Assembly (NCBI RefSeq): GCF_024505085.1
Contig: NZ_JANIBC010000009.1
Span: 1-64,000, forward strand
Length of the DNA stretch: 64,000 nucleotides
From: Parvularcula maris
Lineage (GTDB): Bacteria > Pseudomonadota > Alphaproteobacteria > Caulobacterales > Parvularculaceae
Reading direction: 5' to 3'
Shown: positions 42,785 to 51,268 of the stretch, one piece after another
Numbering within the stretch: the first letter of the stretch is position 1
Layout: each line of letters opens with the position of its first letter
Translations under genes and position numbers: made by a program
Notes under the pieces: generated by a model
The model's database searches: none
Seen by the model: the letters and a program-made list of their open reading frames with translations, nothing else
Told to the model about the DNA's origin: nothing

Positions 42785-44111
42785 TCGCTTCGAGTTGTTT
42801 CCTACGCCATTCGAGCGAGCCGCCATCGCCGTACTTCGGACGGCTGTTCGCGTGACCCATGAGGCGGCAGCGAAGGTCGTAATCGAGCCCTGCTTCCTGC
42901 ATTCGTTTTTCGAAGGAATGCCTCACCGAGTAGACACCGTGCTTCGGAGTCGGGAGAAGATCGTTTGTCCGAAGCGCTTTCATAAGAACAGCCGATAGTG
43001 AGGTCTCTTTGTCTCGGTACCGAGTAAAGCCCTCGGGAGCTTGCCGCATCGCTTCGAGGGACACGCCGAGGAGCGGAATCTCGCGAACGCTCGCTTCGGT
43101 CTTGATCTGCCGGTCCTTCCGAAAGCCGATTGCCAGGTGTGGTACGTCGTGATCCAAACGGATGTTCTCCGGGACGAGGTTGCAAATCTCAGAGGGACGA
43201 CAGCCGGTTTCGATGAGAGCCAGGAAGATAAGCTGCGCTTCGGCGTTCAACCGGCCGAACGCGCCAGGGCGGAGGATCTTGTTCTCGATCCACTCCCGCT
43301 CGAAAGGCGGTACGACTCGCTTCTCGGTCTTCCTCGCGGAGAAGGACAAACCATCGAACGGGTTCTTAACGTCGAGCGCCAACCAGTCCGCATAGGTTCG
43401 GAAGAGCTTCCGCATGTTGCCGAAGTTGCGGTTTGCGAAGTTGGCCGAGACGGGCTTGTCGCCCTTCCGCCCTTCGATCCGGTCGAGCCAGTACCGGTAG
43501 TACTTCTGCGCATCGGTTCGGTTGATTTCGAGAAGCGGTTTGTTGCCGATCACCGCAACGAAGTCCTCCACCGCTTGGCGCTTCACCTTGAGGCGTTGGC
43601 CGACCTGATGGGGGCTCATGCCGCGCGCTTCGTCCGCTGCCATGGTTTCAAGGTAGAACTCCATAGCCTGCCGCACGCGAAGGCTTGGCTCCTGGACACC
43701 GCCCAAGACGGCGTCGGCATCCCTACTGTTCCCCTCGGTCGCCTTCGCGATACGCTCCACGATCTCATCGACGGGGAGCGAGGTGGCCAGCTTGTCGGCG
43801 GTGAAGTATTCGAAGCCGAGGGCCTGAGCCCGCGTCTTCGCTGCCTCGTAACGCTCCATGGCCGTTTCAGCGACAAGCCCGTCAGCGACACCTGACCAGT
43901 AAAGCTCATCGGCTTGTTCGAGGGCATCGCGCTTCAGCCGAGCAACCTCGACCGAATGGGTCTTTAGCGACACCTGGATCAGCTTCCGGTCGTCCCAGCT
44001 CTGCGCATGCGTCGGTACACGGCGGACATAGTGCCAGCGGGTTCCCCGACGCTTTAGATAGCGGTCGGGATCGCGTGCGATCTGCGGTGACGGTTTGGTG
44101 CGGATGGCCAT
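42744..44111 (-). CDS. Tyrosine recombinase (site-specific integrase)
   Basis: This 455-residue integrase has an N-terminal region with YLKRRGTRWHYVRRVPTH (about 19-35), a core-binding domain (about 140-245) and the catalytic domain. Active-site residues are R305 in TGCRPSEIC, K337, R397-H398 in YSVRHSF (the first box-II residue is Tyr in place of His, as in several relatives), H420 in LMGH and nucleophile Y427. The ATG at 44111 is chosen because upstream residues are Cys-rich and not family-like. It lies 115 bases downstream of the 3' end of tRNA-Leu on the same strand, the usual arrangement for an element integrated in a tRNA gene. It appears intact. Confidence 0.9.
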   Translation of the reverse strand: MAIRTKPSPQIARDPDRYLKRRGTRWHYVRRVPTHAQSWDDRKLIQVSLKTHSVEVARLKRDALEQADELYWSGVADGLVAETAMERYEAAKTRAQALGFEYFTADKLATSLPVDEIVERIAKATEGNSRDADAVLGGVQEPSLRVRQAMEFYLETMAADEARGMSPHQVGQRLKVKRQAVEDFVAVIGNKPLLEINRTDAQKYYRYWLDRIEGRKGDKPVSANFANRNFGNMRKLFRTYADWLALDVKNPFDGLSFSARKTEKRVVPPFEREWIENKILRPGAFGRLNAEAQLIFLALIETGCRPSEICNLVPENIRLDHDVPHLAIGFRKDRQIKTEASVREIPLLGVSLEAMRQAPEGFTRYRDKETSLSAVLMKALRTNDLLPTPKHGVYSVRHSFEKRMQEAGLDYDLRCRLMGHANSRPKYGDGGSLEWRRKQLEAITLYFAPEIVPSI

Positions 44112-44225
44112 GTACTTCTCACTCTCTGTAGTGCAATTTGTAGTGCAAAACAACGAGCAAGGGCAATGAAGTACGCAGAGCATCGGAAAAATGCTCAGTT
44201 TCACAGTAACTTATCTGGAATCCTA

Positions 44226-44312
44226 TGGTGCGGTCGAGAAGACTCGAACTTCCACGGGTTTTACCCCACAGCGACCTCAACGCTGCGCGTCTACCAATTC
44301 CGCCACGACCGC
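44226..44312 (-). tRNA. tRNA-Leu (anticodon GAG)
   Basis: Read on the minus strand, the 87-base gene has a 7-bp acceptor stem (GCGGTCG with CGACCGC), a D-arm, an anticodon stem CAGCG/CGCTG around loop TTGAGGT (anticodon GAG), a long variable arm as in class II tRNAs, T-loop TTCGAGT and an encoded CCA. It is the probable attachment site of the neighbouring integrase. Confidence 0.95.
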
Positions 44313-44478
44313 ATAAAGCTTGGAAAGGCGCTGCCTTTCTAGCGAGACGCGGCGGTAGCAAAGGGTTTTGGGGGATGCAAGTGGCTCCTGAATGATTTTC
44401 CGGCCCCCGAGGCGATGCCCCTCGTTTTGGTCGCGACCGGACCTTCTCAAGCCTTCGACGCCGGGCCACATAGCCGCT

Positions 44479-45165
44479 ATGGACAGACCGGCGAAGAGCA
44501 ACTGGCGGCCCCATCCGGTGCTCTGGCACCGAAGCGACGGCCTCGTTTCCTACCCCGACGCTGAAGCCGTCATGGAGGAGATGGTCGCCGACATTCGCGA
44601 CGGGGGCGAGGAGCGCGTCTGGCTGCTGGAGCATCCTCCCCTCTACACCGCCGGGACCAGTGCGAAGCCTACCGACCTCGTCGATCCTGGCCGCTTTCCT
44701 GTGTTTCCCAGCCCCCGCGGTGGTCAGTACACCTATCATGGCCCCGGCCAGCGGGTGGCCTATCTCATGCTCGATCTCAGCCGCCGGGAAAAGGATGTCC
44801 GCCGCTTCGTGCAGGATGTGGAGGCGTGGATCATCGGTGCCCTGGCGCATCTAGGTGTCGCCTCGTCCATTAAACCGGGCCGAGTGGGCGTCTGGGTCGA
44901 TGGACCAGGAGGCTGCGAGGACAAGATCGCCGCCATCGGCATTAGGGTCCGGCGCTGGGTGACCTTTCACGGGGCCGCGCTCAATGTCCGCCCCGATCTC
45001 TCTCATTTCGGCGGTATCGTGCCCTGCGGGATCAGCGACGAGCGCTTCGGCGTTACGAGCCTGGCGGCTCTGGGCATGGCAGCACCGTCGGTGGAAGCTG
45101 CGGACGACGCGCTCCGCTCCTCCTTCGAAGAAGTGTTCGGACCGGTACAGGAGGTGTCGCTCTAA
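44479..45165 (+). CDS. lipB: Octanoyl-[ACP]:protein N-octanoyltransferase LipB
   Basis: This 228-residue enzyme moves the octanoyl group from acyl carrier protein to lipoyl domains, the first step of lipoate synthesis, in the cytoplasm. Motifs are [13 protein letters not shown] (about 51-63), [12 protein letters not shown] (about 80-91), catalytic K149 before [16 protein letters not shown] and acyl-thioester C183 in VPCGIS. The ATG at 44479 matches the conserved N terminus; an upstream in-frame ATG would add 29 unlike residues. It is a single gene running away from tRNA-Leu and converges with the receiver gene at 45262. Confidence 0.95.
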   Translation: MDRPAKSNWRPHPVLWHRSDGLVSYPDAEAVMEEMVADIRDGGEERVWLLEHPPLYTAGTSAKPTDLVDPGRFPVFPSPRGGQYTYHGPGQRVAYLMLDLSRREKDVRRFVQDVEAWIIGALAHLGVASSIKPGRVGVWVDGPGGCEDKIAAIGIRVRRWVTFHGAALNVRPDLSHFGGIVPCGISDERFGVTSLAALGMAAPSVEAADDALRSSFEEVFGPVQEVSL

Positions 45166-45261
45166 CGCATCGAACCGCGAATTAGACGCCGGTTTGCTGC
45201 GAAAAATGCTTCAAGGCAAAACCAAGAGCAGCGGGCTGATTCCCTGAAGCGGTTCGCTTCT

Positions 45262-45633
45262 CTAGGCGGCGTCGGCCTCTTTCACCGTCGCCAGGAGCCG
45301 GAGCAGCTCACGCTCGTTCACCGGCTTGCTCAGCACGCCGATGGCGCCGCTCTTCTGACCCATCTCGGCAGCATCGCGGCCCGTCTGGTAGATGAGCGGA
45401 ATGCCGGCATCGGCCAGCCGGGCAGCGCCCATCTCCACATCACCATCGGAGAGAGACTTGTCGAGGATTGCCACCTGGGCGGAGCTGAGATCCATGGTGA
45501 GAAGCTCGCCGACCGAGGTGACCATGGTCGTCTCGGCGCCCTGCTCGACGAGGACGTCTTCGAGATGCTGGGCGATGAGGAAATCATCCTCCGCCACCAC
45601 CACATGAAGCCCCTGTAGCGAACCGGTCAGCAC
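45262..45633 (-). CDS. Single-domain response regulator
   Basis: This 123-residue receiver has acidic residues in VAEDD (about 14-17), phospho-acceptor D58 in AILDKSLSDG and Lys in LSKPVNE. No output domain is present. I chose the GTG at 45633 because AAGGAG lies 6 bases upstream, rather than the GTG at 45657 that would include this ribosome binding site in the coding part. It has no kinase neighbour here and is less like the two receivers near 23 kb, so its partner is elsewhere. Confidence 0.9.
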   Translation of the reverse strand: MLTGSLQGLHVVVAEDDFLIAQHLEDVLVEQGAETTMVTSVGELLTMDLSSAQVAILDKSLSDGDVEMGAARLADAGIPLIYQTGRDAAEMGQKSGAIGVLSKPVNERELLRLLATVKEADAA

Positions 45634-45743
45634 GGCGTTCTCCTTTTCCCTACCCACCTGAAAACCCCTGATAATCCGCTATCACCGGGGCAGAGGGTTC
45701 GGTTCCGTCTACACAAAATAGTGTTTGCCTTCGGATGGCCAAC

Positions 45744-45768
45744 AAAAAACCGCCCCGAGGGGCGGTTT
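45744..45768 (-). terminator. Rho-independent terminator of rplM-rpsI
   Basis: AAACCGCCCC (45747-45756) and GGGGCGGTTT (45759-45768) form a 10-bp stem. Read on the minus strand it is followed by a TTTTTT run and lies about 45 bases after the rpsI stop. A T-rich run on the plus-strand side is weaker, so it mainly serves the ribosomal operon. Confidence 0.85.
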
Positions 45769-45811
45769 CCTGCGTTTTTGCTCCCATCGGGAGAGGGCCT
45801 GAACGGCGCTT

Positions 45812-46318
45812 CTAGCGTTTGGAGAACTGGAAGCTCCGGCGGGCTTTCGCCTTGCCGTATTTCTTCCGCTCCACCGCGCGGCTGTCGCGGGTCAGGAAGC
45901 CGCCCTTCTTGAGGACCGAGCGCAGGCCCGGCTCGTAATAGGTCAGCGCACGGGAGATGCCGTGGCGGATGGCGCCTGCCTGACCGGACGGACCAGAGCC
46001 CTTGACGGTGCAGTAGACATCGAACTGGTCGAGGCGCTCGGCGGCCTCGAGAGGCTGGCGGAGCACCATCTGAAGGACCGGACGGCCGAAATACTCGGTG
46101 TACTCTTTCTTGTTGACGGTGATCTTGCCGGAGCCGGGCTTGATCCAGACGCGGGCGACGGCGGTCTTCCGCTTGCCGGTGGCGTAGGAGCGTCCGAGAT
46201 CGTCGATCTTGGGCTCGGCGAGGGTCTGGGTTTCCTCGACCGTGTCCGCGCCTTCGGCGATCACGCCGCTTTCGGTGGCCAGTTCCTTGAGGCTGTCGAG
46301 GCCTTGGGTCTCACTCAT
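45812..46318 (-). CDS. rpsI: 30S ribosomal protein S9
   Basis: This 168-residue S9 carries the family core from [20 protein letters not shown] through [14 protein letters not shown] to the C-terminal [17 protein letters not shown] (broken here), whose basic tail reaches the ribosomal P-site tRNA. An acidic N-terminal extension of about 44 residues is present, as in several alphaproteobacteria. It follows rplM by 12 bases in the universal order and is followed by a strong terminator. Confidence 0.97.
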   Translation of the reverse strand: MSETQGLDSLKELATESGVIAEGADTVEETQTLAEPKIDDLGRSYATGKRKTAVARVWIKPGSGKITVNKKEYTEYFGRPVLQMVLRQPLEAAERLDQFDVYCTVKGSGPSGQAGAIRHGISRALTYYEPGLRSVLKKGGFLTRDSRAVERKKYGKAKARRSFQFSKR

Positions 46319-46330
46319 TCTCTAGTTTCC

Positions 46331-46813
46331 TTAGCCGCGGGGCGTGTTCTTGGAGTTCATGGCAGCGATGTCGAGCTTCTCGGGCTTCTGGGCCTCATGG
46401 GGATGCTCGGGGCCGGCATAGACGTGCAGGTTCTTGAACTGACGGCGGGCCAGCGGGCTCTCTTTCGGCAGCATGCGCTGCACGGCCTTCTCGAGCACGC
46501 GCTCGGGGAAGCGGCCGTCAAGCACCTTGTCGGCGGTGCGGGACTTGATGCCGCCCGGATAGCCGGTGTGCCAGTAGTAGGTCTGCTGGGTGCGCTTGCG
46601 GCCTGTGAAGGCCACCTTCTCCGCGTTGATGACGATGACGTTGTCGCCGTCATCCACATGGGGGGTGAAGGTGGGCAGGTGCTTGCCGCGAAGACGCAGG
46701 GCGATGATCGAGGCGAGACGGCCGACGACGAGGTTCTCAGCGTCGATCACGACCCATTTCTTCTCAACATCGGCAGGCTTGGTGTTGTAGGTACGCGAGG
46801 CGTCGGTTTGCAT
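46331..46813 (-). CDS. rplM: 50S ribosomal protein L13
   Basis: This 160-residue L13 shows [18 protein letters not shown] (about 18-35), [19 protein letters not shown] and the conserved [12 protein letters not shown] and [13 protein letters not shown] segments. The ATG at 46813 has AAGGA about 8 bases upstream and matches the normal L13 length; a longer frame is rejected. It is first in the rplM-rpsI operon. A TTGACA at 46882-46877 on the minus strand may be its -35 element. Confidence 0.97.
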   Translation of the reverse strand: MQTDASRTYNTKPADVEKKWVVIDAENLVVGRLASIIALRLRGKHLPTFTPHVDDGDNVIVINAEKVAFTGRKRTQQTYYWHTGYPGGIKSRTADKVLDGRFPERVLEKAVQRMLPKESPLARRQFKNLHVYAGPEHPHEAQKPEKLDIAAMNSKNTPRG

Positions 46814-46876
46814 CGCCGGTTCCTTAGCTTGCTCTTGGAAAAACGAAGCCGCGCCTCTCAGGCAAATGACCAAAAC

Positions 46877-46882
46877 TGTCAA
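46877..46882 (-). promoter_or_regulatory. Candidate -35 box for rplM
   Basis: A perfect TTGACA stands on the minus strand 64 bases before the rplM ATG. No good -10 is visible at the right distance, so this is a tentative call. The neighbouring 180 bases are AT-richer than their surroundings and must also serve the divergent lipoprotein gene. Confidence 0.3.
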
Positions 46883-47061
46883 CAGGGCTGCGAGAAATAA
46901 TGTAAAAGCAGGGCGTTATGAATGTGGTACGATGTTACCACAAATAGTAGGGTTGCTTGCAAGTTGTTGGCGCAGCGCACTTTTCCGGCTCACCGCCGAT
47001 CCCGGAGCTTGCGATTTTCCTGACATGACGCCACCACCGGATCAGCGGATAAGGAGTTCCC

Positions 47062-48132
47062 ATGCGGCACACGAAGCTCATGCTACTGGCTGGCGCGGCG
47101 TTACTGGCCTCTTGCGGAGAGCCAGCGCCTGAAACCGGGGAGAACCCCCGCGAAGACGCGGCAGCCGAGGCACCAACGTCTTCGCCGCGGATGGCCCAGG
47201 CGAGGGCCGATCTCGAGTTCGGCCAGTTCGAGAGTGCTGTGGGCGACCTCACCTCCTATGAGAGCGTGCCCTTCGGCTTCCAGAGCCTCGTCCTCGCCGC
47301 CAACGGGGCAGCCGGGATCAGCGCTATCCGCGCGGATGGGGGTGAGGCGAGCACCATCGAGCCTCGCGGCGAGCCGCCCTACCGTCTCGCCGTCACCTAT
47401 GATGGCGAGGGCGCAGGCCAGCTCTTCGTGCTGGATAGCGCCGGGGGGCTAGCCGCCTTCTCGCTGCCGAGCGGCGAAGAGATGGCCAGCAACGACATCG
47501 CCTATGTCGGCATCCAAGACATCTGCTCGAACGGGACGGTCGTGCTCGGCGTCGGAAGCGGCGGCGGCAGGGTCCTCATGGGCGACGATGACGGCCTCGC
47601 CGCTCAGGTTCCCGAGGGCGCGTCGGCCTGCGAAGGGGTGAACGGCGAGTTCTATGTCCGCGACGGCGAAGGCTGGTCGAGACTGACGGGCCAGGGCCTG
47701 GATCCGACCCCCCTGCCGTCCAACGCTGTCGCCCTAGTCGGCACTGGCGAGGAGGTCTTCGCCATCGGTGTGAACGGCGCCGGAGGCGAGCTCCTGATCA
47801 ACGAGCGGGCGGTGAAGACGATCAGGGCCGACGGCTCCCCCTTGCGCCCTCTGCAGGTGGCACCCGCCTACGGCAATCTCGGCGGGGTCACGCGCGACGG
47901 CGGCCTGATCGTGCTCGATGAGGAGCGGCGCCTCTACCTTCTACCCTGGGCGGAAGTCGCGACGGCGCTGGAGCTGCCTACCAACCTACCCTCACAGCGG
48001 CCCGCACGAGCCGCAGAGACGCTGCCCGGCCCTACCCTGCCCACGGTCCAGGACAGCCCGGCGATCAGCTTTGAAGAGCGGGAGCAGCCCGAGGCGGAGC
48101 TTCCGGCGCCTCCCTCCGGCGGGGGTCGCTGA
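47062..48132 (+). CDS. Unrecognised lipoprotein, beta-propeller-like
   Basis: This 356-residue protein has a lipobox LLASC with C18 after a short hydrophobic signal. Repeated short blocks such as FQSLVLAANGAAGISAI, GQLFVLDSAGGLAAFSLPS and GGLIVLDEERRLYLL suggest a beta-propeller of the kind seen in phytase-like or quinoprotein-like lipoproteins. I cannot name an enzyme activity. The last 68 bases overlap the convergent ctaA gene, an unusually long coding overlap. The C-terminal 50 residues are Pro/Glu-rich and probably disordered. The start is supported by AAGGAG 7 bases upstream of the ATG. Confidence 0.8.
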   Translation: MRHTKLMLLAGAALLASCGEPAPETGENPREDAAAEAPTSSPRMAQARADLEFGQFESAVGDLTSYESVPFGFQSLVLAANGAAGISAIRADGGEASTIEPRGEPPYRLAVTYDGEGAGQLFVLDSAGGLAAFSLPSGEEMASNDIAYVGIQDICSNGTVVLGVGSGGGRVLMGDDDGLAAQVPEGASACEGVNGEFYVRDGEGWSRLTGQGLDPTPLPSNAVALVGTGEEVFAIGVNGAGGELLINERAVKTIRADGSPLRPLQVAPAYGNLGGVTRDGGLIVLDEERRLYLLPWAEVATALELPTNLPSQRPARAAETLPGPTLPTVQDSPAISFEEREQPEAELPAPPSGGGR

Positions 48133-49129
48133 GCGCGTAGAGGCTGAACACCCCTCCTGCGAGGACTAGCAGCGCCCCTGCCTGGTGGGCGAGGCCGAGC
48201 CAGAGCGGCACCGCTGTCACCAGCGCCACGATGCCGAGGGCGAACTGCAGAAGCGTGCTGCCGCCGATGAGGCCCGCCTCCAGCAGCCGCTTCTGCTGAA
48301 CGGCGCGAACCACGAAGAGGGCAGCCGCAGCCACCACGACGAAGGCCATGAGCCGGTGGTTGAACTGGACCGCCTGGGTCCGCTCGAAGAGGTCGGCAAG
48401 CTGCGGCGACGCACCGAAATAGCCCTCCGGCACCACCCGCCCGTCCATGAGCGGCCAAGTGTTGTAGCTCGACCCGGCGCGGAGGCCTGCCACGAAAGCC
48501 CCTAGCACGATCTGCACACTGGCCGCGCCGAGGAAGAGGCCGGCGAGACGGCCAAGCTTCGGATCGCTCATCCTGAACCCGCGCGGCCTCAACAGGGCCA
48601 GAGCCTGCCAGATCACCAGACTGAACAGAAGAAGCGCCGTCGAAAGGTGCAGCGCTAGGCGGTACTGGCTGACATCGACCCGCTCGGAGAGGCCGGAGCT
48701 GACCATGTACCAGCCGATCGCGCCCTGGAGGCAGATGAGGAGGAAAAGGCCGACAAGCCGCCAGCGCAGCCGCCCCCTCATCCTTCCCGTGGCCCAGAAG
48801 ACCGCCAAAGGGATCAGGAAGGCGAGGCCGATGAAGCGGCCGAGATTGCGGTGTCCCCACTCCCACCAGAAGATGAACTTGAACTCCTCGAGGCTCATGC
48901 CCCGGTTCACCCGTTCATACTCCGGGATCTCTTTGTAGAGCGCGAACGCCTCCTGCCAGTCCGCCTCCGACAAGGGCGGCAGCGTGCCCATGACGAGGTC
49001 CCACTGGGTGATCGACAGGCCCGAATCGGTCAGGCGGGTGGCGCCGCCGACGATCACCATCAAGGCGATCAGCCCGGCCATCGTGAGCAGCCAGAAGGCC
49101 ACGGGGCGGTTGGGGTTCTGAAGCTCCAT
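48065..49129 (-). CDS. ctaA: Heme A synthase (COX15/CtaA)
   Basis: This 354-residue inner-membrane enzyme oxidises heme O to heme A for cytochrome aa3 oxidases. It has about eight hydrophobic segments and the four heme-ligand histidine regions: GHRNLGR, LALHLSTALL, FNHRLMA and LAHQAGALL. The opening VAFWLLTMAGLIALMVIVGG, TRLTDSGLSITQW and WWEWGHRN are typical of the COX15 (type 2) branch used by alphaproteobacteria. The ATG at 49129 fits the family N terminus. Convergent overlap of 68 bases with the lipoprotein gene occurs at its end. It diverges from a DUF2842 gene, a common alphaproteobacterial arrangement. Confidence 0.95.
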   Translation of the reverse strand: MELQNPNRPVAFWLLTMAGLIALMVIVGGATRLTDSGLSITQWDLVMGTLPPLSEADWQEAFALYKEIPEYERVNRGMSLEEFKFIFWWEWGHRNLGRFIGLAFLIPLAVFWATGRMRGRLRWRLVGLFLLICLQGAIGWYMVSSGLSERVDVSQYRLALHLSTALLLFSLVIWQALALLRPRGFRMSDPKLGRLAGLFLGAASVQIVLGAFVAGLRAGSSYNTWPLMDGRVVPEGYFGASPQLADLFERTQAVQFNHRLMAFVVVAAAALFVVRAVQQKRLLEAGLIGGSTLLQFALGIVALVTAVPLWLGLAHQAGALLVLAGGVFSLYALSDPRRREAPEAPPRAAPALQS

Positions 49130-49201
49130 CGCGCCGCTATATAGGTAGGGACGACGTGCGCGAAAGAGCGCATAAGGGCGCGGATGACGGAAGGGAGCTC
49201 C

Positions 49202-49402
49202 ATGGAGCCGAGACACAAGAAGCTCATCTTCGCCCTGGGCTTCGTGCCCTTCATCATCCTCTATATGGGGCTGGCCCTCTGGATATGGGACCAGCTTCCC
49301 GATCACCGGGCGGTGGACTTCATCTTCTTCGTCGCTGCCGGGGTCGCCTGGGCCTTCCCGCTGAAGCCGTTCATGAAGTGGATGAACAGCCCGGCTGGCT
49401 GA
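49202..49402 (+). CDS. DUF2842 family small membrane protein
   Basis: This 66-residue protein has two hydrophobic helices (about 8-27 and 40-56) joined by DQLPDHRAVD and ends FPLKPFMKWMNSPAG, the signature of DUF2842. The family is nearly confined to alphaproteobacteria and its role is not known; the place next to ctaA hints at respiratory-chain assembly. The ATG at 49202 has GGAAGGGAG upstream and is preferred over the one at 49184. Confidence 0.88.
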   Translation: MEPRHKKLIFALGFVPFIILYMGLALWIWDQLPDHRAVDFIFFVAAGVAWAFPLKPFMKWMNSPAG

Positions 49403-49427
49403 GGGTTGGATACTTCAACCAGAAGCC

Positions 49428-49590
49428 GTCCCACGGCTGCGAAGCGGTCCGTGGGACCCAACACCATAAGCAGGATTAAGAACGCATCGATTAAAGATGG
49501 GTCCCATGGACAGCGCTGCGCGCTGCCATGGGAAGGCGTAGGGGGAAAGCAAAATCCGTAGGGCGGGCGACAAAGCCGACTGCGCCCTAC
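49428..49590. repeat. Three consecutive intergenic hairpins
   Basis: Stem 1 pairs GTCCCACGG (49428-49436) with CCGTGGGAC (49449-49457). Stem 2 pairs TCCCATGG (49502-49509) with CCATGGGA (49526-49533), with further pairing inside. Stem 3 pairs GTAGGGCG (49558-49565) with CGCCCTAC (49583-49590) and includes the stop codon of the LysM gene. None has a T-run. They fill the space between two convergent genes and may act as a bidirectional transcription block. Confidence 0.6.
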
Positions 49591-50522
49591 TGCCCTTCTT
49601 CCTCGGGCACGCGGAAGATCTGGCCTGGATAGATGAGGTCCGGGTCTCTGATCTGGCCGCGGTTGGCCTCGTAGATGACGGTGTACTGCTCGCCCGTGCC
49701 GTAGGCCCTGCGTGCGATCACCCAGAGGTTGTTGCCGGGCTGCACGATGACGTTGCCTTCGGAGAAGACGATGTCCTCGCGGCTGGCTTGCTCGAAGGGC
49801 ACCTCGATGGCGTATTTCGGCTGGCCCTCCTCGTCGAGCTGGACGATCTGGAGGGTATAGAGCCCCGGTGCCAGCGTTCCGCTGACGGACCACGTGCCGC
49901 CCGCATCGGTCTGGGTTTCGGCCAGCGGCGTGCCGTTGGCGAAGATCTGCACGACAGAGCCGGGCTCGGCTCGGCCGGAGAGGATGACGTTGCCCTCGCG
50001 GTCGTAGTCGATGGTCTCGATGACCAGCGGGCCGAGGCTTTCGTCGATGGGGCCTCGCTGCAGCACCTCGGTCGCCCCGCCCGGCGTGGTGCGCAGGACG
50101 ACGAGGTCCTCGCCATCCGCGTCGGGCACGTAGATGATGACGGTGTCCTCGGAGGTGAGCTGCATGCCGTCGGGCGTCGTCTGGCGGATGGTCAGCTCCA
50201 CCGGCCCGGCGGACAGGGGCGTGTCCACTAGCATGGCGAAGGCGCCGTCGGAGGCCACGGTCTCCTCGGCGATCACCTCGCCATTGGCAAGCAGCTCGAC
50301 CCTCGCGCCTGGCTCGCCCCGGCCCGCCATGGTGACGAAGCCGGTGCGGTCGACCCGGACGATGTCGAAGCTCGGCGCCGCCACTGCGGCCTCCACGGGC
50401 TCGTCGCCATCCGTCTCCTCGGTCTGGTCGAGGTCGATCGGCAGGCTCTCGCGGTTCTGATAGGCCCACCAGCCCGCAAAACCGAGCGCGATCAACAAAA
50501 GAAGAAGGAGAAAGCCGCGCAT
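49587..50522 (-). CDS. LysM-domain membrane-anchored protein
   Basis: This 311-residue protein has an N-terminal membrane anchor (about 3-20), an acidic linker (about 27-50), two or three Ig-like beta modules (for example GRGEPGARVELLANGEVIAEE near 67-87, broken here, and GRAEPGSVVQIFANGTPLAE) and a C-terminal LysM domain (about 255-305; VQPGNNLWVIARRAYG to YPGQIFRVP). It probably sits in the inner membrane and binds peptidoglycan. No catalytic domain is visible, so it is structural or a cofactor for cell-wall enzymes. It is a single gene bounded by hairpins. Confidence 0.88.
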   Translation of the reverse strand: MRGFLLLLLLIALGFAGWWAYQNRESLPIDLDQTEETDGDEPVEAAVAAPSFDIVRVDRTGFVTMAGRGEPGARVELLANGEVIAEETVASDGAFAMLVDTPLSAGPVELTIRQTTPDGMQLTSEDTVIIYVPDADGEDLVVLRTTPGGATEVLQRGPIDESLGPLVIETIDYDREGNVILSGRAEPGSVVQIFANGTPLAETQTDAGGTWSVSGTLAPGLYTLQIVQLDEEGQPKYAIEVPFEQASREDIVFSEGNVIVQPGNNLWVIARRAYGTGEQYTVIYEANRGQIRDPDLIYPGQIFRVPEEEGQ

Positions 50523-50692
50523 CTTGAACCCCTGAAAACCACCTAAGCCCTACACCCGTAGCGGGGCGTATCGCGAACCGCAGAACCGGTAACCACTTCT
50601 GCTGCCAAACGCCCTAACCTATCTCTTGCTACGCCTTCCCCGGCGCTGCAAGGCCATCTGCCGGCCGCCTGTCCGCACGAAAAGGAAACACC

Positions 50693-51268
50693 ATGTCTGA
50701 GCACCCCCTCAACTCGATCTGCGTCTATTGCGGCAGCCGTTTCGGCGAGCGCGACATCTACAGCCAGGTCGCCAAGGAAACCGGCGAGGCCATCGCCGGT
50801 GCGGGGATGCGGCTCGTCTTCGGCGGCGGGGCGCAGGGTCTGATGGGCGTCGCGGCCGCCGCGGCGCGCGACGCCGGCGGCAAGGTGCTCGGCATCATCC
50901 CTAGCTTCCTCCAGGCCCAGGAAGGCCTTCTCGACAACATCGAGAGCCGCGAGGTCGAGACCATGCACGAGCGCAAGATCGGCCTCTTCGACGAGAGCGA
51001 CGCCTTCGCGGTGCTGCCCGGCGGCATCGGCACGCTGGAGGAGATGGTCGAGGTGATGAGCTGGTCGAGCCTCGCCATCCACCGAAAGCCGATCATCGTC
51101 ATCAACACGGACGGCTACTGGAACCCCTTCATCGAGCTGATCGACCATGTCTGCAAGGAAGGCTTCGCCTATCCAGGCCTGCCCCGATCGCTCACCGTCG
51201 TGGACCATCCCGGCCAGCTGATCGAGGCGGCGCGCCGCGCTCAGAAAGAGCCCATCGAGAAGATGTAA
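50693..51268 (+). CDS. LOG family protein (TIGR00730; cytokinin riboside 5'-monophosphate phosphoribohydrolase-like)
   Basis: This 191-residue Rossmann-fold protein carries both LOG signatures: GGGAQGLMG (about 42-50) and PGGIGTLEE (about 106-114), which bind the nucleoside monophosphate and hold the catalytic Arg and Glu. The opening ICVYCGSRFG is typical too. Bacterial LOG proteins release a base from nucleoside monophosphates; the physiological substrate here is unknown. The ATG at 50693 has GAAAGGAAA upstream. It stands alone. Confidence 0.93.
   Translation: MSEHPLNSICVYCGSRFGERDIYSQVAKETGEAIAGAGMRLVFGGGAQGLMGVAAAAARDAGGKVLGIIPSFLQAQEGLLDNIESREVETMHERKIGLFDESDAFAVLPGGIGTLEEMVEVMSWSSLAIHRKPIIVINTDGYWNPFIELIDHVCKEGFAYPGLPRSLTVVDHPGQLIEAARRAQKEPIEKM

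Larger units (their letters stand above)
37460..44226. mobile_element. Integrated element remnant beside tRNA-Leu
   Basis: From the tRNA-Leu 3' end leftwards come an integrase, two or three small genes, an XRE regulator and the start of an F-type conjugation operon (traA, L, E, K, B). The rest of the transfer genes, relaxase and coupling protein are missing. This fits an integrative conjugative element that lost its far part by deletion. I could not find a second copy of the tRNA 3' end, so the left limit is set at the last element-like sequence and is uncertain. Confidence 0.55.

Noticed and set aside
45166-45261. Possible terminator between lipB and the receiver gene (GAAGCG with CGCTTC near 45247-45261)
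   Set aside because: The stem is only 6 bp and has no T-run on either strand.
49130-49306. 59-residue extension of heme A synthase
   Set aside because: It would overlap the divergent DUF2842 gene and lacks membrane or family character.
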